Assembly (NCBI RefSeq): GCF_001613325.1
Contig: NZ_BDCD01000024.1
Span: 1 to 64,000 of the forward strand
DNA from: Nocardia yamanashiensis NBRC 100130
GTDB lineage: Bacteria; Actinomycetota; Actinomycetes; Mycobacteriales; Mycobacteriaceae
Direction: 5' to 3'
DNA length: 64,000 bases
Shown: piece by piece, positions 52,801 through 61,376 of the stretch
How the letters are laid out: each line of letters begins with the position of its first letter
How positions within the stretch are numbered: position 1 is the first letter of the stretch
Program-made: the position numbers and the translations under genes
The notes under the pieces: model-generated
Database searches by the model: none
Told to the model about the DNA's origin: nothing
The model's input: only the letters and a program-made list of their open reading frames with translations

Positions 52801-53328
52801 TCACAGCCAGGTCAGTGCGATGCCTTTGGTGGCGAACCAGCGATCCACATCGTGACCGCAGCCCGCGATGCCGTCCACCACGTGCGCGGCCCGCTCGATG
52901 GCCCGATGGGTGCGCGCGGTGTCGAAGTGACCCGCCGCGTGCGCGGCCAGCAGTTCGTCGATGCCCACCAGTTCGGGGACTCGGCCGGGCCGGGCGACCA
53001 CGTGCAGGTAGTGCCCCTCGGCCCGCCACTTCTTCGGCTCGACCGGCCCGTAGTTGCCGATATCGAGGTAGTAGGTCTGCCCGCGGTCGTGGCCGGGTCG
53101 CAGGTGGTAGACGGTGGCGCGCAGCGACAGCTCCGGTAGCAGCCACGATTCGATGTAGTGGAAGCGCGGGTTGTCCACCAGGCGCTCGACGTACAGGCCC
53201 CACGGTTCGGCGTGCAGCCGCTCGACCGGGTGTAGATAGCCGTGGTGATCGGTCCAGGACAGCTCGGCCAGATTGAAGAATTCGAGTCTGGGGCGGTGCG
53301 GGGAAGCCGAGTGGTTGGTGCCGCTCAT
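52801..53328 (-). CDS. DUF402 protein, copy 2
   Basis: 175 residues, clearly paralogous to the protein at 51580-52104: NPRFHYIESWLLPELSLRA, YYLDIGNYGPVEPKKW and YLHVVARPGRVPELVGIDEL. Both share the C-terminal IALTW/IKLTW ending. ATG 53328 has GGAGTGG upstream at wide spacing; ATG 53391 is an alternative. It is divergent from uvrB, and the 347-base gap between them contains the uvrB promoter and no gene I can support. Confidence 0.82.
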   Translation of the reverse strand: MSGTNHSASPHRPRLEFFNLAELSWTDHHGYLHPVERLHAEPWGLYVERLVDNPRFHYIESWLLPELSLRATVYHLRPGHDRGQTYYLDIGNYGPVEPKKWRAEGHYLHVVARPGRVPELVGIDELLAAHAAGHFDTARTHRAIERAAHVVDGIAGCGHDVDRWFATKGIALTWL

Positions 53329-53662
53329 CCGATGGGGGTCCACTCCATTCGTGGAATTGCGCTGTGGCATACGAAGACCGGTCATCGTCACGCCCTTCTC
53401 GACTCGTCCGACCAGCCAGATCAGGTTACACCTGCGGGCTGGGAACGGAACCCCTCTGAGCGAAAAGGAATTTCACTGTCATCGGCTCGAAATTTTCGTG
53501 AAGTGTGTTGCAAGACGGGATAATTCGGACATTTGTGAACTGATCGGTTTGTTCGATCGGGTGGCGCGCCCGCCGCCGTCCGCCCGGCGCTCCGGAGCGC
53601 CCGGTGTGACCGGATGCATACCCTGCCGGCTCGGCCGGGCGGAATCTGTCGGTGGGTCGTCC

Positions 53663-53668
53663 TAGGCT
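53663..53668 (+). promoter_or_regulatory. Putative -10 element for leaderless uvrB
   Basis: TAGGCT lies seven bases before the ATG at 53676. No LexA-type TCGAAC-N4-GTTCGA box is visible nearby. Confidence 0.5.
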
Positions 53669-53675
53669 GGTGAAC

Positions 53676-55841
53676 ATGGCTTTCGCAACCGAGGTTCCCG
53701 ACGACCTGCCGCTGGCGCATTCCGAGCACCGGCCGATCGGCGAGATCGAGCGGCTCGGGGGACAGTTCCAGGTGGTCAGCGACCATGTGCCGGCCGGTGA
53801 CCAGCCCGCCGCCATCGCCGAACTCGAGCGCCGCATCAAGGCCGGCGAGCGGGATGTGGTGCTGCTCGGCGCGACCGGTACCGGTAAGTCGGCCACCACC
53901 GCCTGGCTCATCGAGAAGTTGCAGCGCCCGACCCTGGTCATGGCGCCCAACAAGACACTGGCGGCCCAGCTGGCCAACGAGCTGCGCGAGATGCTGCCGA
54001 ACAACGCGGTCGAGTACTTCGTCTCGTACTACGACTACTACCAGCCCGAGGCGTACATCGCGCAGACCGACACCTATATCGAGAAGGACAGCTCGGTCAA
54101 CGACGATGTGGAGCGGCTGCGCCACTCGGCCACCTCGAGCCTGCTCTCGCGCCGCGATGTCGTGGTGGTGGCCTCGGTCTCCTGCATCTACGGCCTCGGC
54201 ACGCCGCAGTCCTACCTGGACCGTTCGGTCACCCTGGAGGTCGGCGGCGAGATCGACCGGGACCGGCTGCTGCGTTTGCTGGTCGATGTGCAATACACCC
54301 GCAACGACATGTCCTTCACCCGCGGTTCCTTCCGGGTGCGCGGCGACACCGTCGAGATCATCCCCTCCTACGAGGAATTGGCGATCCGCATCGAATTCTT
54401 CGGTGACGAGGTCGAGGCGCTGTATTACCTGCATCCGCTCACCGGCGATGTGGTGCGCAAGGTGGATATGGTCCGCATTTTCCCGGCCACGCATTATGTC
54501 GCCGGTCCCGAACGCATGGAACGCGCGGTGCGCGATATCGAAGCGGAACTCGAGACCCGGCTCGCGGAATTGGAGAAGCAGGGCAAACTACTGGAGGCGC
54601 AACGACTTCGGATGCGCACCCAATACGACCTGGAAATGATCAAACAGGTCGGCTTCTGCTCGGGTATCGAGAATTACTCGCGGCATATCGACGGGCGTGG
54701 TCCCGGCACCGCGCCGGCCACCCTGCTGGACTATTTCCCCGAGGACTTCCTGCTCGTCATCGACGAATCGCATCAGACGGTGCCGCAGATCGGCGCCATG
54801 TACGAAGGCGATATGTCGCGCAAACGGAACCTGGTCGAATTCGGCTTCCGCTTGCCGTCGGCCGTCGACAACCGGCCGCTCACCTGGGAGGAGTTCGCCG
54901 ACCGGATCGGGCAGACGGTGTACCTGTCGGCCACGCCCGGCCCGTACGAATTGGGCCAGGCGGGCGGCGAATTCGTCGAACAGGTGATCCGCCCGACCGG
55001 TCTGGTGGATCCGCACGTGGTGGTGAAGCCGACCAAGGGACAGATCGACGATCTGGTGCACGAGATCCGGCTGCGCACCGAACGGGACGAGCGGGTGCTG
55101 GTCACCACGCTCACCAAGAAGATGTCCGAGGATCTCACCGACTATCTGCTCGGGCTGGGCGTGCGGGTGCGATACCTGCATTCGGAGATCGACACCCTGC
55201 GCCGAGTGGAATTGCTGCGGCAGCTGCGGCTCGGCGAATACGACGTGCTGGTCGGCATCAACCTGCTCCGGGAGGGTCTCGACCTGCCCGAGGTCTCGCT
55301 GGTCGCGATCCTGGACGCCGACAAGGAAGGGTTCCTGCGGTCGGGCACCAGCTTGATCCAGACCATCGGCCGCGCGGCGCGCAATGTGTCCGGTGAGGTC
55401 CACATGTACGCGGACAAGATCACCGACTCCATGCGGCACGCCATCGACGAGACCGATCGCCGCCGGGCCCGGCAGATCGCCTACAACGAAGAGCACGGGA
55501 TCGACCCGAAACCCTTGCGCAAGAAGATCGCCGACATTCTCGACCAGGTGTATCGCGAGGCCGAGGACTCCGAGGTCGAGATCGGCGGTTCCGGCCGCAA
55601 TGCCAGCCGCGGCCGCCGCGCCCAAGGCGAACCGGGCCGTGCCGTCAGCGCCGGGGTGTACGAGGGCCGCGATATCAAGTCCATGCCGCGCGCCGAACTC
55701 GCCGACCTGGTCAAGGACATGACCGAGCAGATGATGAACGCCGCCCGCGAACTCCAGTTCGAGCTCGCGGGCCGACTCCGCGACGAGATCCAGGACCTGA
55801 AGAAGGAACTACGCGGCATGGATGCGGCGGGCATTCAGTAG
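53676..55841 (+). CDS. uvrB: Excinuclease ABC subunit B
   Basis: DNA-damage-verification helicase of nucleotide excision repair, 721 residues. It has FQVVSDHVPAGDQPAAIAEL, Walker A LLGATGTGKS, the beta-hairpin SYYDYYQPEAYI, DEXX-type LLVIDESHQT, motif V/VI INLLREGLDLPEVSL and IQTIGRAARN, and a C-terminal UVR domain (MTEQMMNAARELQFELAG). A Gly/Arg-rich insert precedes the UVR domain. ATG 53676 matches the -10 spacing; the ATG/GTG further upstream would overlap the promoter. Confidence 0.97.
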   Translation: MAFATEVPDDLPLAHSEHRPIGEIERLGGQFQVVSDHVPAGDQPAAIAELERRIKAGERDVVLLGATGTGKSATTAWLIEKLQRPTLVMAPNKTLAAQLANELREMLPNNAVEYFVSYYDYYQPEAYIAQTDTYIEKDSSVNDDVERLRHSATSSLLSRRDVVVVASVSCIYGLGTPQSYLDRSVTLEVGGEIDRDRLLRLLVDVQYTRNDMSFTRGSFRVRGDTVEIIPSYEELAIRIEFFGDEVEALYYLHPLTGDVVRKVDMVRIFPATHYVAGPERMERAVRDIEAELETRLAELEKQGKLLEAQRLRMRTQYDLEMIKQVGFCSGIENYSRHIDGRGPGTAPATLLDYFPEDFLLVIDESHQTVPQIGAMYEGDMSRKRNLVEFGFRLPSAVDNRPLTWEEFADRIGQTVYLSATPGPYELGQAGGEFVEQVIRPTGLVDPHVVVKPTKGQIDDLVHEIRLRTERDERVLVTTLTKKMSEDLTDYLLGLGVRVRYLHSEIDTLRRVELLRQLRLGEYDVLVGINLLREGLDLPEVSLVAILDADKEGFLRSGTSLIQTIGRAARNVSGEVHMYADKITDSMRHAIDETDRRRARQIAYNEEHGIDPKPLRKKIADILDQVYREAEDSEVEIGGSGRNASRGRRAQGEPGRAVSAGVYEGRDIKSMPRAELADLVKDMTEQMMNAARELQFELAGRLRDEIQDLKKELRGMDAAGIQ

Positions 55842-55961
55842 CCGCCTCCCCGAGCCTCCAGCGGGCGGCAGAGTGCCGTTGGCACTTGGCAACCCGTGCC
55901 GGCGGCCCGCCACCCGGCCGATTCTGGGCGTACCCGGCGAGTTACCCTCGCCTGCGCCAAA

Positions 55962-56438
55962 TCAGTTGTTGCGTGAGTTGGCCATCCAATCGTTCACTCG
56001 GCGCTCGGCCTCTTCGCGTGACACGTCCTCGACGCGGGTCATGACCACCCAGCGGTGACCGAACGGATCCATGACGCGCCCGTAGCGGTCGCCGGTGACG
56101 AAGGTCTGCGGCTCGTCCACATAGCGCGCTCCGTTTTCGCGGGCGAGTTTCGCGACCGCGTCGACGTCGGGGCAATAGTGGACGATGCTGGTGTGCACCC
56201 AGCCCTCTTCGGGGGCGCGCACGCCCTCGTCGGGCATGGGCATGCCGATCTGAATGGTGGAATCGCCGATCAGCAATTCGGCGTGCGCGGGCTGACCATC
56301 GGGAAGGTCATTGCGGCTCACCACCTGCGCGCCGAAGACGGTGGAGTAGAAGTCGATGGCCCGGTTGCCGTCGGGAACGGCCAGGAAGCAGGTGATGGAG
56401 TGGTAGTTCTCGGGAATCGGATGCACTGTCTCGCTCAT
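55962..56438 (-). CDS. VOC-family protein (glyoxalase/PhnB-like)
   Basis: 158 residues with the paired beta-alpha-beta-beta-beta units of the vicinal-oxygen-chelate fold: ITCFLAVPDGNRAIDFYSTV, FGAQVVSRND and, at the end, RYGRVMDPFGHRWVVMT. Probable metal or ligand residues are His13, Glu and the final GHRW region; no substrate is known. ATG 56438 follows GAGAG. It is divergent from the AraC-type regulator, which probably controls it. Confidence 0.85.
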   Translation of the reverse strand: MSETVHPIPENYHSITCFLAVPDGNRAIDFYSTVFGAQVVSRNDLPDGQPAHAELLIGDSTIQIGMPMPDEGVRAPEEGWVHTSIVHYCPDVDAVAKLARENGARYVDEPQTFVTGDRYGRVMDPFGHRWVVMTRVEDVSREEAERRVNDWMANSRNN

Positions 56439-56493
56439 GCCCCCAACTCTCGTCCGGGCCGCCCGCTCGTTCTTGTAAGAAAGCGACACCCCC

Positions 56494-57357
56494 ATGACTG
56501 ACAGCATTCCCGGCCGGTTCCGGCCGCGCCCGGTCCCGCCGCCGGAAACCGCGAAAGGCATTCTGCGGCCGTGGGAACAGCTCCGCACCGGCAACCACCG
56601 CCGGCTCCCGGCGGAGGAGCGGGTGTGCCGCTATGTCGAGTGGTACTGGGCCGTCAACTGGGACCTGCGCGGTATGCCGCCCTACTACGCCGAGGTGCTG
56701 CCGTTCCCGGCCGTGAATCTGACCTTCGAACGCGAACACGACCACACCGGCGGCTTCGTCACCGGCGTCTGGAGTACCAAGTACACCCGCGAATTGTCCG
56801 AGGAGGGTGAGACATTCGGCGTGAAGTTCCGGGCCGGCGGGTTCGGCGCCTTCACGGGTCTGGACGTCGGCGCGCTCCGCGACACCTCGGTGCCGCTCCT
56901 GGAGGTGCTGCCCGCGGCCGCCGGTCTGTCCGAAAGAGTCCTGGCCGAGCCCGAACTCGAGGGCCGGCGCGCCGTGGTCGAGGACTTCCTGGTCGGCGAG
57001 TTCGAGCGGCGCGGCGTCGCCGACGACGAGTCCTATCGCCTGGTGCTGCGGATCATCGAAACGATGGAGCAGGACCGCGACCTGACCCGGGTGGATCAGC
57101 TCACCACCCTGTTCGACATCCCCATCCGCACCCTGCAACGCCTGTTCCGCCGCTATGTCGGCACCAGCCCGAAAGCGGTGCTGCGCCGCTACCGGCTGCA
57201 GGACGGCGCGCACCTGCTGGCGGAGGGCCGCACCACCGATCTGGCCGCGCTGGCGCTCGACCTCGGCTACTTCGACCAGGCGCATTTCACCAACGAGTTC
57301 ACCAAGGAGATCGGTATGGCTCCGCTGGATTACGCCCGCACCTCGCTACCCTCCTGA
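56494..57357 (+). CDS. AraC-family transcriptional regulator
   Basis: 287 residues. The N-terminal part resembles the DUF6597 sensor-like domain of this subclass (WYWAVNWDLRG, LPFPAVNLTFE, GVKFRAGGFGAF). The C-terminal double HTH has LTTLFDIPIRTLQRLFRRYV and LALDLGYFDQAHFTNEFTKE. It is divergent from the VOC gene, with TTCTTGTAAGAA as a near-palindrome in between (56469-56480 region). Confidence 0.9.
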   Translation: MTDSIPGRFRPRPVPPPETAKGILRPWEQLRTGNHRRLPAEERVCRYVEWYWAVNWDLRGMPPYYAEVLPFPAVNLTFEREHDHTGGFVTGVWSTKYTRELSEEGETFGVKFRAGGFGAFTGLDVGALRDTSVPLLEVLPAAAGLSERVLAEPELEGRRAVVEDFLVGEFERRGVADDESYRLVLRIIETMEQDRDLTRVDQLTTLFDIPIRTLQRLFRRYVGTSPKAVLRRYRLQDGAHLLAEGRTTDLAALALDLGYFDQAHFTNEFTKEIGMAPLDYARTSLPS

Positions 57358-57441
57358 CAAGATCGAGTATGGGAATAGCCCACCTTCCTGATGAGTTGGT
57401 TGCCGTATCACCCAATGGCGGTTTCATCAAAGGAGTGGGCC

Positions 57442-57858
57442 ATGGACGTGCTGGTTTTGATCGGACGAGTGCTGTTCGTCCTGCTGTTCCTCAGCTCCGG
57501 CTTCGGCCATATCGCACAGGCCGACGCGATGGCGCAGTACGCGAAGTTCAAGGGCGTGCCCATGCCCAAGCCGGCGGTGCTGGCCTCGGGGGTGCTGCTG
57601 ATCGCCGGCGGACTGAGCGTTCTGCTCGGCGTCTGGGCCGACCTCGGCGCGCTGCTGCTGTTCGTCTTCCTGCTCCCGACGGCGTTCCTCATGCACGCCT
57701 TCTGGAAGGAAACCGATCCGCAGGCCAAGCAGACCGAAATGATCCAGTTCAACAAGGATCTGGCGCTGGCGGGCGCGGCGCTCATGCTGTTCGCCTTCTT
57801 CGCCTACGTCGGCACGGATCTCGGATTGACCATCACCGGACCGCTTTTCAGCCTCTGA
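57442..57858 (+). CDS. DoxX-family membrane protein
   Basis: 138 residues with four membrane helices: IGRVLFVLLFLSSGFGHI, the DAMAQYAKFKGVPMPKPAV loop and two further hairpin helices. This is the DoxX/DoxD-like pattern, linked in some bacteria to redox homeostasis. ATG 57442 has AAAGGAGTGG upstream; the frame from 57391 extends into non-family sequence. Confidence 0.88.
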   Translation: MDVLVLIGRVLFVLLFLSSGFGHIAQADAMAQYAKFKGVPMPKPAVLASGVLLIAGGLSVLLGVWADLGALLLFVFLLPTAFLMHAFWKETDPQAKQTEMIQFNKDLALAGAALMLFAFFAYVGTDLGLTITGPLFSL

Positions 57859-57872
57859 ACCGGCCCCGGATC

Positions 57873-57917
57873 GGCCGCATCGATGACGGCGTTAGTATTG
57901 CCCGTCATCGATCGGCC
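57873..57917. promoter_or_regulatory. Palindrome centred on a -10-like hexamer
   Basis: ATCGATGACGG (57879-57889) and CCGTCATCGAT (57902-57912) are perfect inverted repeats, extended by GGCCG and CGGCC. The 12-base centre contains TAGTAT (57893-57898). It is either a doxX terminator without a T-run or a promoter masked by its operator. Confidence 0.55.
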
Positions 57918-57934
57918 GAAGGGATAGGGAACGC

Positions 57935-57985
57935 ATGCAGATCCTCAGCGTGATTCTCGGCTGGTTCTGGGCCGACTATCGCTAA
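57935..57985 (+). CDS. Possible micro-ORF MQILSVILGWFWADYR
   Basis: ATG 57935 has AAGGGATAGGGA upstream and follows the palindromic element by 17 bases. The 16-residue product is hydrophobic then aromatic, with two Trp, one Tyr and a terminal Arg. Hairpins follow (CGAACCT/AGGTTCG at 57993-58021 and a 13-bp stem at 58081). It may be a leader peptide or a small membrane peptide. The rest of the 390-base gap before the stress-protein gene has no other gene. Confidence 0.4.
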   Translation: MQILSVILGWFWADYR

Positions 57986-58080
57986 CGTGTGACGAACCTC
58001 CCAGCGCCGCAATAAGGTTCGCGATTTCTGTGCCTTCTCACAATCGTTCGCCTTTTTGCTGGTAGTCAGGGTTGTTCACG

Positions 58081-58111
58081 GGCCGCTCCGGGAATGTGTC
58101 CCGGAGCGGCC
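58081..58111 (+). terminator. Hairpin between the micro-ORF and the stress-protein gene
   Basis: GGCCGCTCCGGGA, loop ATGTG, TCCCGGAGCGGCC form a perfect 13-bp stem. No T-run follows. Confidence 0.6.
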
Positions 58112-58248
58112 GCGCCACGCAAGTGTGATGTGTTGCGATATCGAAAATTTCCGTCGGTTATGCCGCTATTGTCAGGCGAAGTTGCCGCGGTGGTAACCGC
58201 ACCACGCGGGGGAAACCGTGGCCCCGACCCTTGTACTTGGAGGAGAGA

Positions 58249-58701
58249 ATGACCGCCTACCGGACGATCGTCGTCGGTACCGATGGCTCGGACTCGTCGT
58301 ACGTCGCCGTCGAGCGGGCCGCGGCTCTGGCCGGCGACGAGGGTGCGACGCTGTACATCGCTTGCGCGTACTACCCGACCGACGACCGCGATGTGGCCGC
58401 CGCCGCCGACGTGCTCAAGGACGAGGCCTACCAGGTGCGCGGTTCCGCGCCCACCAGCGAGATCCTGCGCGTGGCCCGGGACAAGGCGACCGCCGCCGGC
58501 GCCACCAATATCGTCGAGAAGGCCGTCGTCGGTGAGCCTGTCGAGTCGCTGCTGGGCCTGCTCAAGGAAGTGGAGGCCGATCTGCTCGTGGTCGGCAACC
58601 GCGGCCTCAACACCCTCGCCGGCCGCCTGCTGGGTTCCGTCCCGGCCGATGTGGCCCGCAAGTCCCGCGCGGACGTGCTGATCGTGCACACCGTGCGCTG
58701 A
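58249..58701 (+). CDS. Universal stress protein (UspA family)
   Basis: 150-residue single-domain Usp. It begins YRTIVVGTDGSDSS and carries the ATP-binding G-2x-G-9x-G-S motif in GNRGLNTLAGRLLGSVP, so it is the nucleotide-binding type. ATG 58249 follows TTGGAGGAGAG. The N-terminal helix and the end (RADVLIVHTVR) are typical of mycobacterial single-domain members. It is followed by two hairpins. Confidence 0.93.
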   Translation: MTAYRTIVVGTDGSDSSYVAVERAAALAGDEGATLYIACAYYPTDDRDVAAAADVLKDEAYQVRGSAPTSEILRVARDKATAAGATNIVEKAVVGEPVESLLGLLKEVEADLLVVGNRGLNTLAGRLLGSVPADVARKSRADVLIVHTVR

Positions 58702-58712
58702 GCGGGAGGAAT

Positions 58713-58738
58713 TTCGGGGGCAGGCCCCCGAACCCCCT
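58713..58738. repeat. Copy 2 of the dispersed palindromic element
   Basis: TTCGGGGG, loop CAGG, CCCCCGAA, then CCCCCT. GCCCCCGAACCCCCT (58724-58738) is the exact complement of 39069-39083. A diverged copy (GCTCGGGGGCGCGCCCCGAA) lies at about 58820-58840 before the helicase stop. Confidence 0.55.
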
Positions 58739-58750
58739 GAAAGCCGAAGA

Positions 58751-58788
58751 ACGAAGCGGCCGTACCCGGTTGGGTACGGCCGCTTCGT
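58751..58788. terminator. Bidirectional terminator between usp and the helicase gene
   Basis: ACGAAGCGGCCGTACCC, loop GGTT, and the perfect complement form a 17-bp stem between convergent genes. Confidence 0.8.
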
Positions 58789-58844
58789 CGTTCGAGTGCC
58801 GGTCTTCACCCGGCCCGGGGCTCGGGGGCGCGCCCCGAACCCGC

Positions 58845-61196
58845 TCACCGCAGCCGGTGCAGGACCTCCGGGAGGTCGGCGGTGTGCACGACGGCCAGCC
58901 GCTGGGTGGCGCGGGTGAGGGCGACGTAGAGGTCGTTCATACCGCGCGGGGATTCACCCAGGATGCGGTGGGGTTCGGCGAGGATGACGGCGTCGAACTC
59001 CAGGCCCTTCACATCGTGGACGGTGAGCACGCGCACCGAATCCCCGTTCAGGTGGCCCAGTTCCGGCATCAGGTCGTGCGGGACGATGACGGTGGTGGTG
59101 CCCGGATGGTCGGCCTCGGCGGCCACCAGCCGCTTGATCTCGGTGGACAGTTCGTCCGCGTTCACCCGGTGCGCGGCGGGCTGGAAGCCCGAATCGCGGA
59201 TGGAGCGCGGAATCGACACGCCCGGGTCGATCTCGGCCAGCACATCGGCGGCGATCGCCATGATCTCCGACGGCGTGCGGTAGTTGACCGTGAGCTCGGT
59301 GAGCTTCCACCGCTTGGCCACATACGGTTCCAGGACCTGCTGCCAGGACGACGCCCCGGCCGGATCGCCGGTCTGCGCCACATCCCCGACCGCGGTGATC
59401 CAGCGATTGGGGATGCGCCGCATCACCATTCGCCACGCCATTTCCGAAAGCTCCTGCGCCTCATCGACGATGACGTGCCCGTAGGTCCAGGTGCGGTCCC
59501 CGGCGGCGCGCTCGGCGGTGGTCTGGCTGGTGCGCACCTGCTGGCGTTCGGCGAGCTGGGAGGCGTCGATCAGGTCGTAGGCCATCAGCAGTTCGGGGTC
59601 GAGTTCGTCCTCGAGATCCTGTGGCGCGGAACCGGTCAGGATGTCGAGGGCGTCCTGCGCCTCGGCCAGCTGGGCGCGCCAGCGGCGGCGGGCGCGTTCG
59701 CGTTCCTCGGTGTCGTCCACGCCGAGCAGTTCGGCCAGCTCGTCCAGCAGCGGCGCGTCGGCATCACTGAATTCCCCGTGGTCGGGGCGATATAGCTCCT
59801 CCCGATCCGCGGCGCTCAGTTGTCCGGCGGCACTGGCGAGCCGCTTCGGGTCGGCCCACAGCCCGGCCAGCACGTCCTGCGGGCTCAGGATCGGCCACAG
59901 TCCGGCGATGGCGCGCTGGATATCGGCGTCGGCCCGCATCTCGTCCCGGATCTCGGTGAGATCGGTCTGGCTCAACAGGTTCCGCCCGCCCAGCGGATTG
60001 GCCCCGATGGCCTGCGCCAGCTGATCGGTGAGCGCGTCCACCACGCCCGCCGCGAACACCGGCCGCGCCAGATTGTGCGGCCGCCGCGAGGACCGGGCCC
60101 GCCCGCGCGCCTTGGTGACGATCTTGCGGTCCAGGGTGAGGTCGTGTCCGTCGAAGTGCAGCCGGATCGGCTCGGACGGCACCTCCTGCCAGTCCCGCAC
60201 GCCCTTCTTCAGCACCTCGAGCATGTCCAGGGAACCCTTGAGCTCGCCCGCGCGCAGCGAATCCTCCAGCGTCGCTTGCACTCCCGGATACAGATTGCCG
60301 ATGGTCGACAACAGCACCCCGGTCTCGCCCAGCGACGGCAGCACCTGCCCGATGTAGTCGAGGAAGGTCGAATTGGGTCCGATGATGAGCACGCCGGCTT
60401 TGTCCAGCTGCTGCCGGTAGGTGTACAGCAGGTAGGCCGCGCGATGCAGCGCCACCGCGGTCTTCCCGGTGCCCGGGCCGCCCTGCACCACCAGCACGCT
60501 CTTGTGCTCGGAGCGAATGATGGCGTCCTGCTCGGACTGGATGGTCTCGACGATGTCGTTCATATGCCCGGTGCGGGCGGCATTGAGCGCGGACAGCAGC
60601 GCGCTCTCGCTGCCGACGCCGCTGTCGTCGTTCACCACGCCGTCGCGGCGGGCGGCATCCAGGTCGAGGTATTCGTCGTTGACCGCGGTCACCTTGCGAT
60701 TGCGCGAACGAATATGGCGGCGGCGGGTCACCCCGTCCGGCGCGGCGGTGGTGGCGAGATAGAACGGGCGGGCCAGCGGCGCACGCCAATCGAGCAGCAA
60801 CGTCTCGTAATCGGCGGACTCGTCGAGAATGCCGATACGCCCGATATAGCGGTAATCGCCGCTGCCATTGCTGCCGTTGGCTTCGGCGGGCGACCCGTCG
60901 CCGCTGACGCCATCGGCCAGGTCGATGCGCCCGAAGCACAGACCGTGTTCGGCCGCATCGTATTTCGACAGATCCTCCGAGTAGAGCTGCGTGTACGACT
61001 CACGCTCACTACGCGCCTGCGGCGTGCCACCCGTCTCCAGCAACACGGTCTTCAACCGCCGCTGCGCGTACGCGCGCATACCGTCCAACTGCTGATAAAG
61101 CTTCGTCAGATACTGCTGTTCACGCTCCAGATCCGGGGATTCCGCCGGAGCGGGATCGGACGCGGACACAGGGCGCTCCTCAGTCAGGTCGGGCAA
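58845..61196 (-). CDS. HelD/HelR-like RNA polymerase-recycling ATPase
   Basis: 783-residue superfamily 1 motor. An N-terminal coiled coil (EQQYLTKLYQQLDGMRAYAQ) would insert into RNA polymerase. The ATPase core has Walker A GGPGTGKTAVALHR, motif II VIVDEAQELSEMAW, motif III VGDVAQTGDPAGA, motif IV/V VHDVKGLEFDAVIL and motif VI LYVALTRATQRL. A charged central insert separates the two halves. In actinobacteria such proteins free stalled polymerase; HelR types help survive rifamycins. Which subtype this is cannot be settled here. Confidence 0.85.
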   Translation of the reverse strand: MPDLTEERPVSASDPAPAESPDLEREQQYLTKLYQQLDGMRAYAQRRLKTVLLETGGTPQARSERESYTQLYSEDLSKYDAAEHGLCFGRIDLADGVSGDGSPAEANGSNGSGDYRYIGRIGILDESADYETLLLDWRAPLARPFYLATTAAPDGVTRRRHIRSRNRKVTAVNDEYLDLDAARRDGVVNDDSGVGSESALLSALNAARTGHMNDIVETIQSEQDAIIRSEHKSVLVVQGGPGTGKTAVALHRAAYLLYTYRQQLDKAGVLIIGPNSTFLDYIGQVLPSLGETGVLLSTIGNLYPGVQATLEDSLRAGELKGSLDMLEVLKKGVRDWQEVPSEPIRLHFDGHDLTLDRKIVTKARGRARSSRRPHNLARPVFAAGVVDALTDQLAQAIGANPLGGRNLLSQTDLTEIRDEMRADADIQRAIAGLWPILSPQDVLAGLWADPKRLASAAGQLSAADREELYRPDHGEFSDADAPLLDELAELLGVDDTEERERARRRWRAQLAEAQDALDILTGSAPQDLEDELDPELLMAYDLIDASQLAERQQVRTSQTTAERAAGDRTWTYGHVIVDEAQELSEMAWRMVMRRIPNRWITAVGDVAQTGDPAGASSWQQVLEPYVAKRWKLTELTVNYRTPSEIMAIAADVLAEIDPGVSIPRSIRDSGFQPAAHRVNADELSTEIKRLVAAEADHPGTTTVIVPHDLMPELGHLNGDSVRVLTVHDVKGLEFDAVILAEPHRILGESPRGMNDLYVALTRATQRLAVVHTADLPEVLHRLR

Positions 61197-61238
61197 AACG
61201 GAACTCCTTGATCACCACGTCTGTCGCGTGCGCACGAC

Positions 61239-61281
61239 TCGCGAACCATCGAAGAACAGAGTTGTCGATTCTAGTTCGCGA
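61239..61281. promoter_or_regulatory. Inverted repeat upstream of the HelD-like gene
   Basis: TCGCGAAC (61239-61246) and GTTCGCGA (61274-61281) are perfect complements, with an inner ATCGA/TCGAT pair. It lies about 43-85 bases before the helicase start at 61196. It does not contain a rifamycin-associated element as I know it. Confidence 0.45.
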
Positions 61282-61376
61282 ATCGCGCCGCTGCCGTATC
61301 CGCAGGTAAACGTGATGGTGGCAACTCCACGACCGCCACTCGCATACCCGCTGACCAGCCGTGCAACCGTCCGGTT

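Noticed and set aside
53520..53675. LexA box in front of uvrB
   Set aside because: GAAC and GTTC are present but 10 bases apart, not the four-base spacing of actinobacterial LexA sites.
59820..61211. 463-codon plus-strand frame across the helicase gene
   Set aside because: Antisense shadow; composition is Arg/Gly/His-rich without family features.
61197..61376. Rifamycin-associated element upstream of the HelD-like gene
   Set aside because: The GGGGCTTGCGGCAAGGCCCC-like palindrome is not present; the visible inverted repeat is different.
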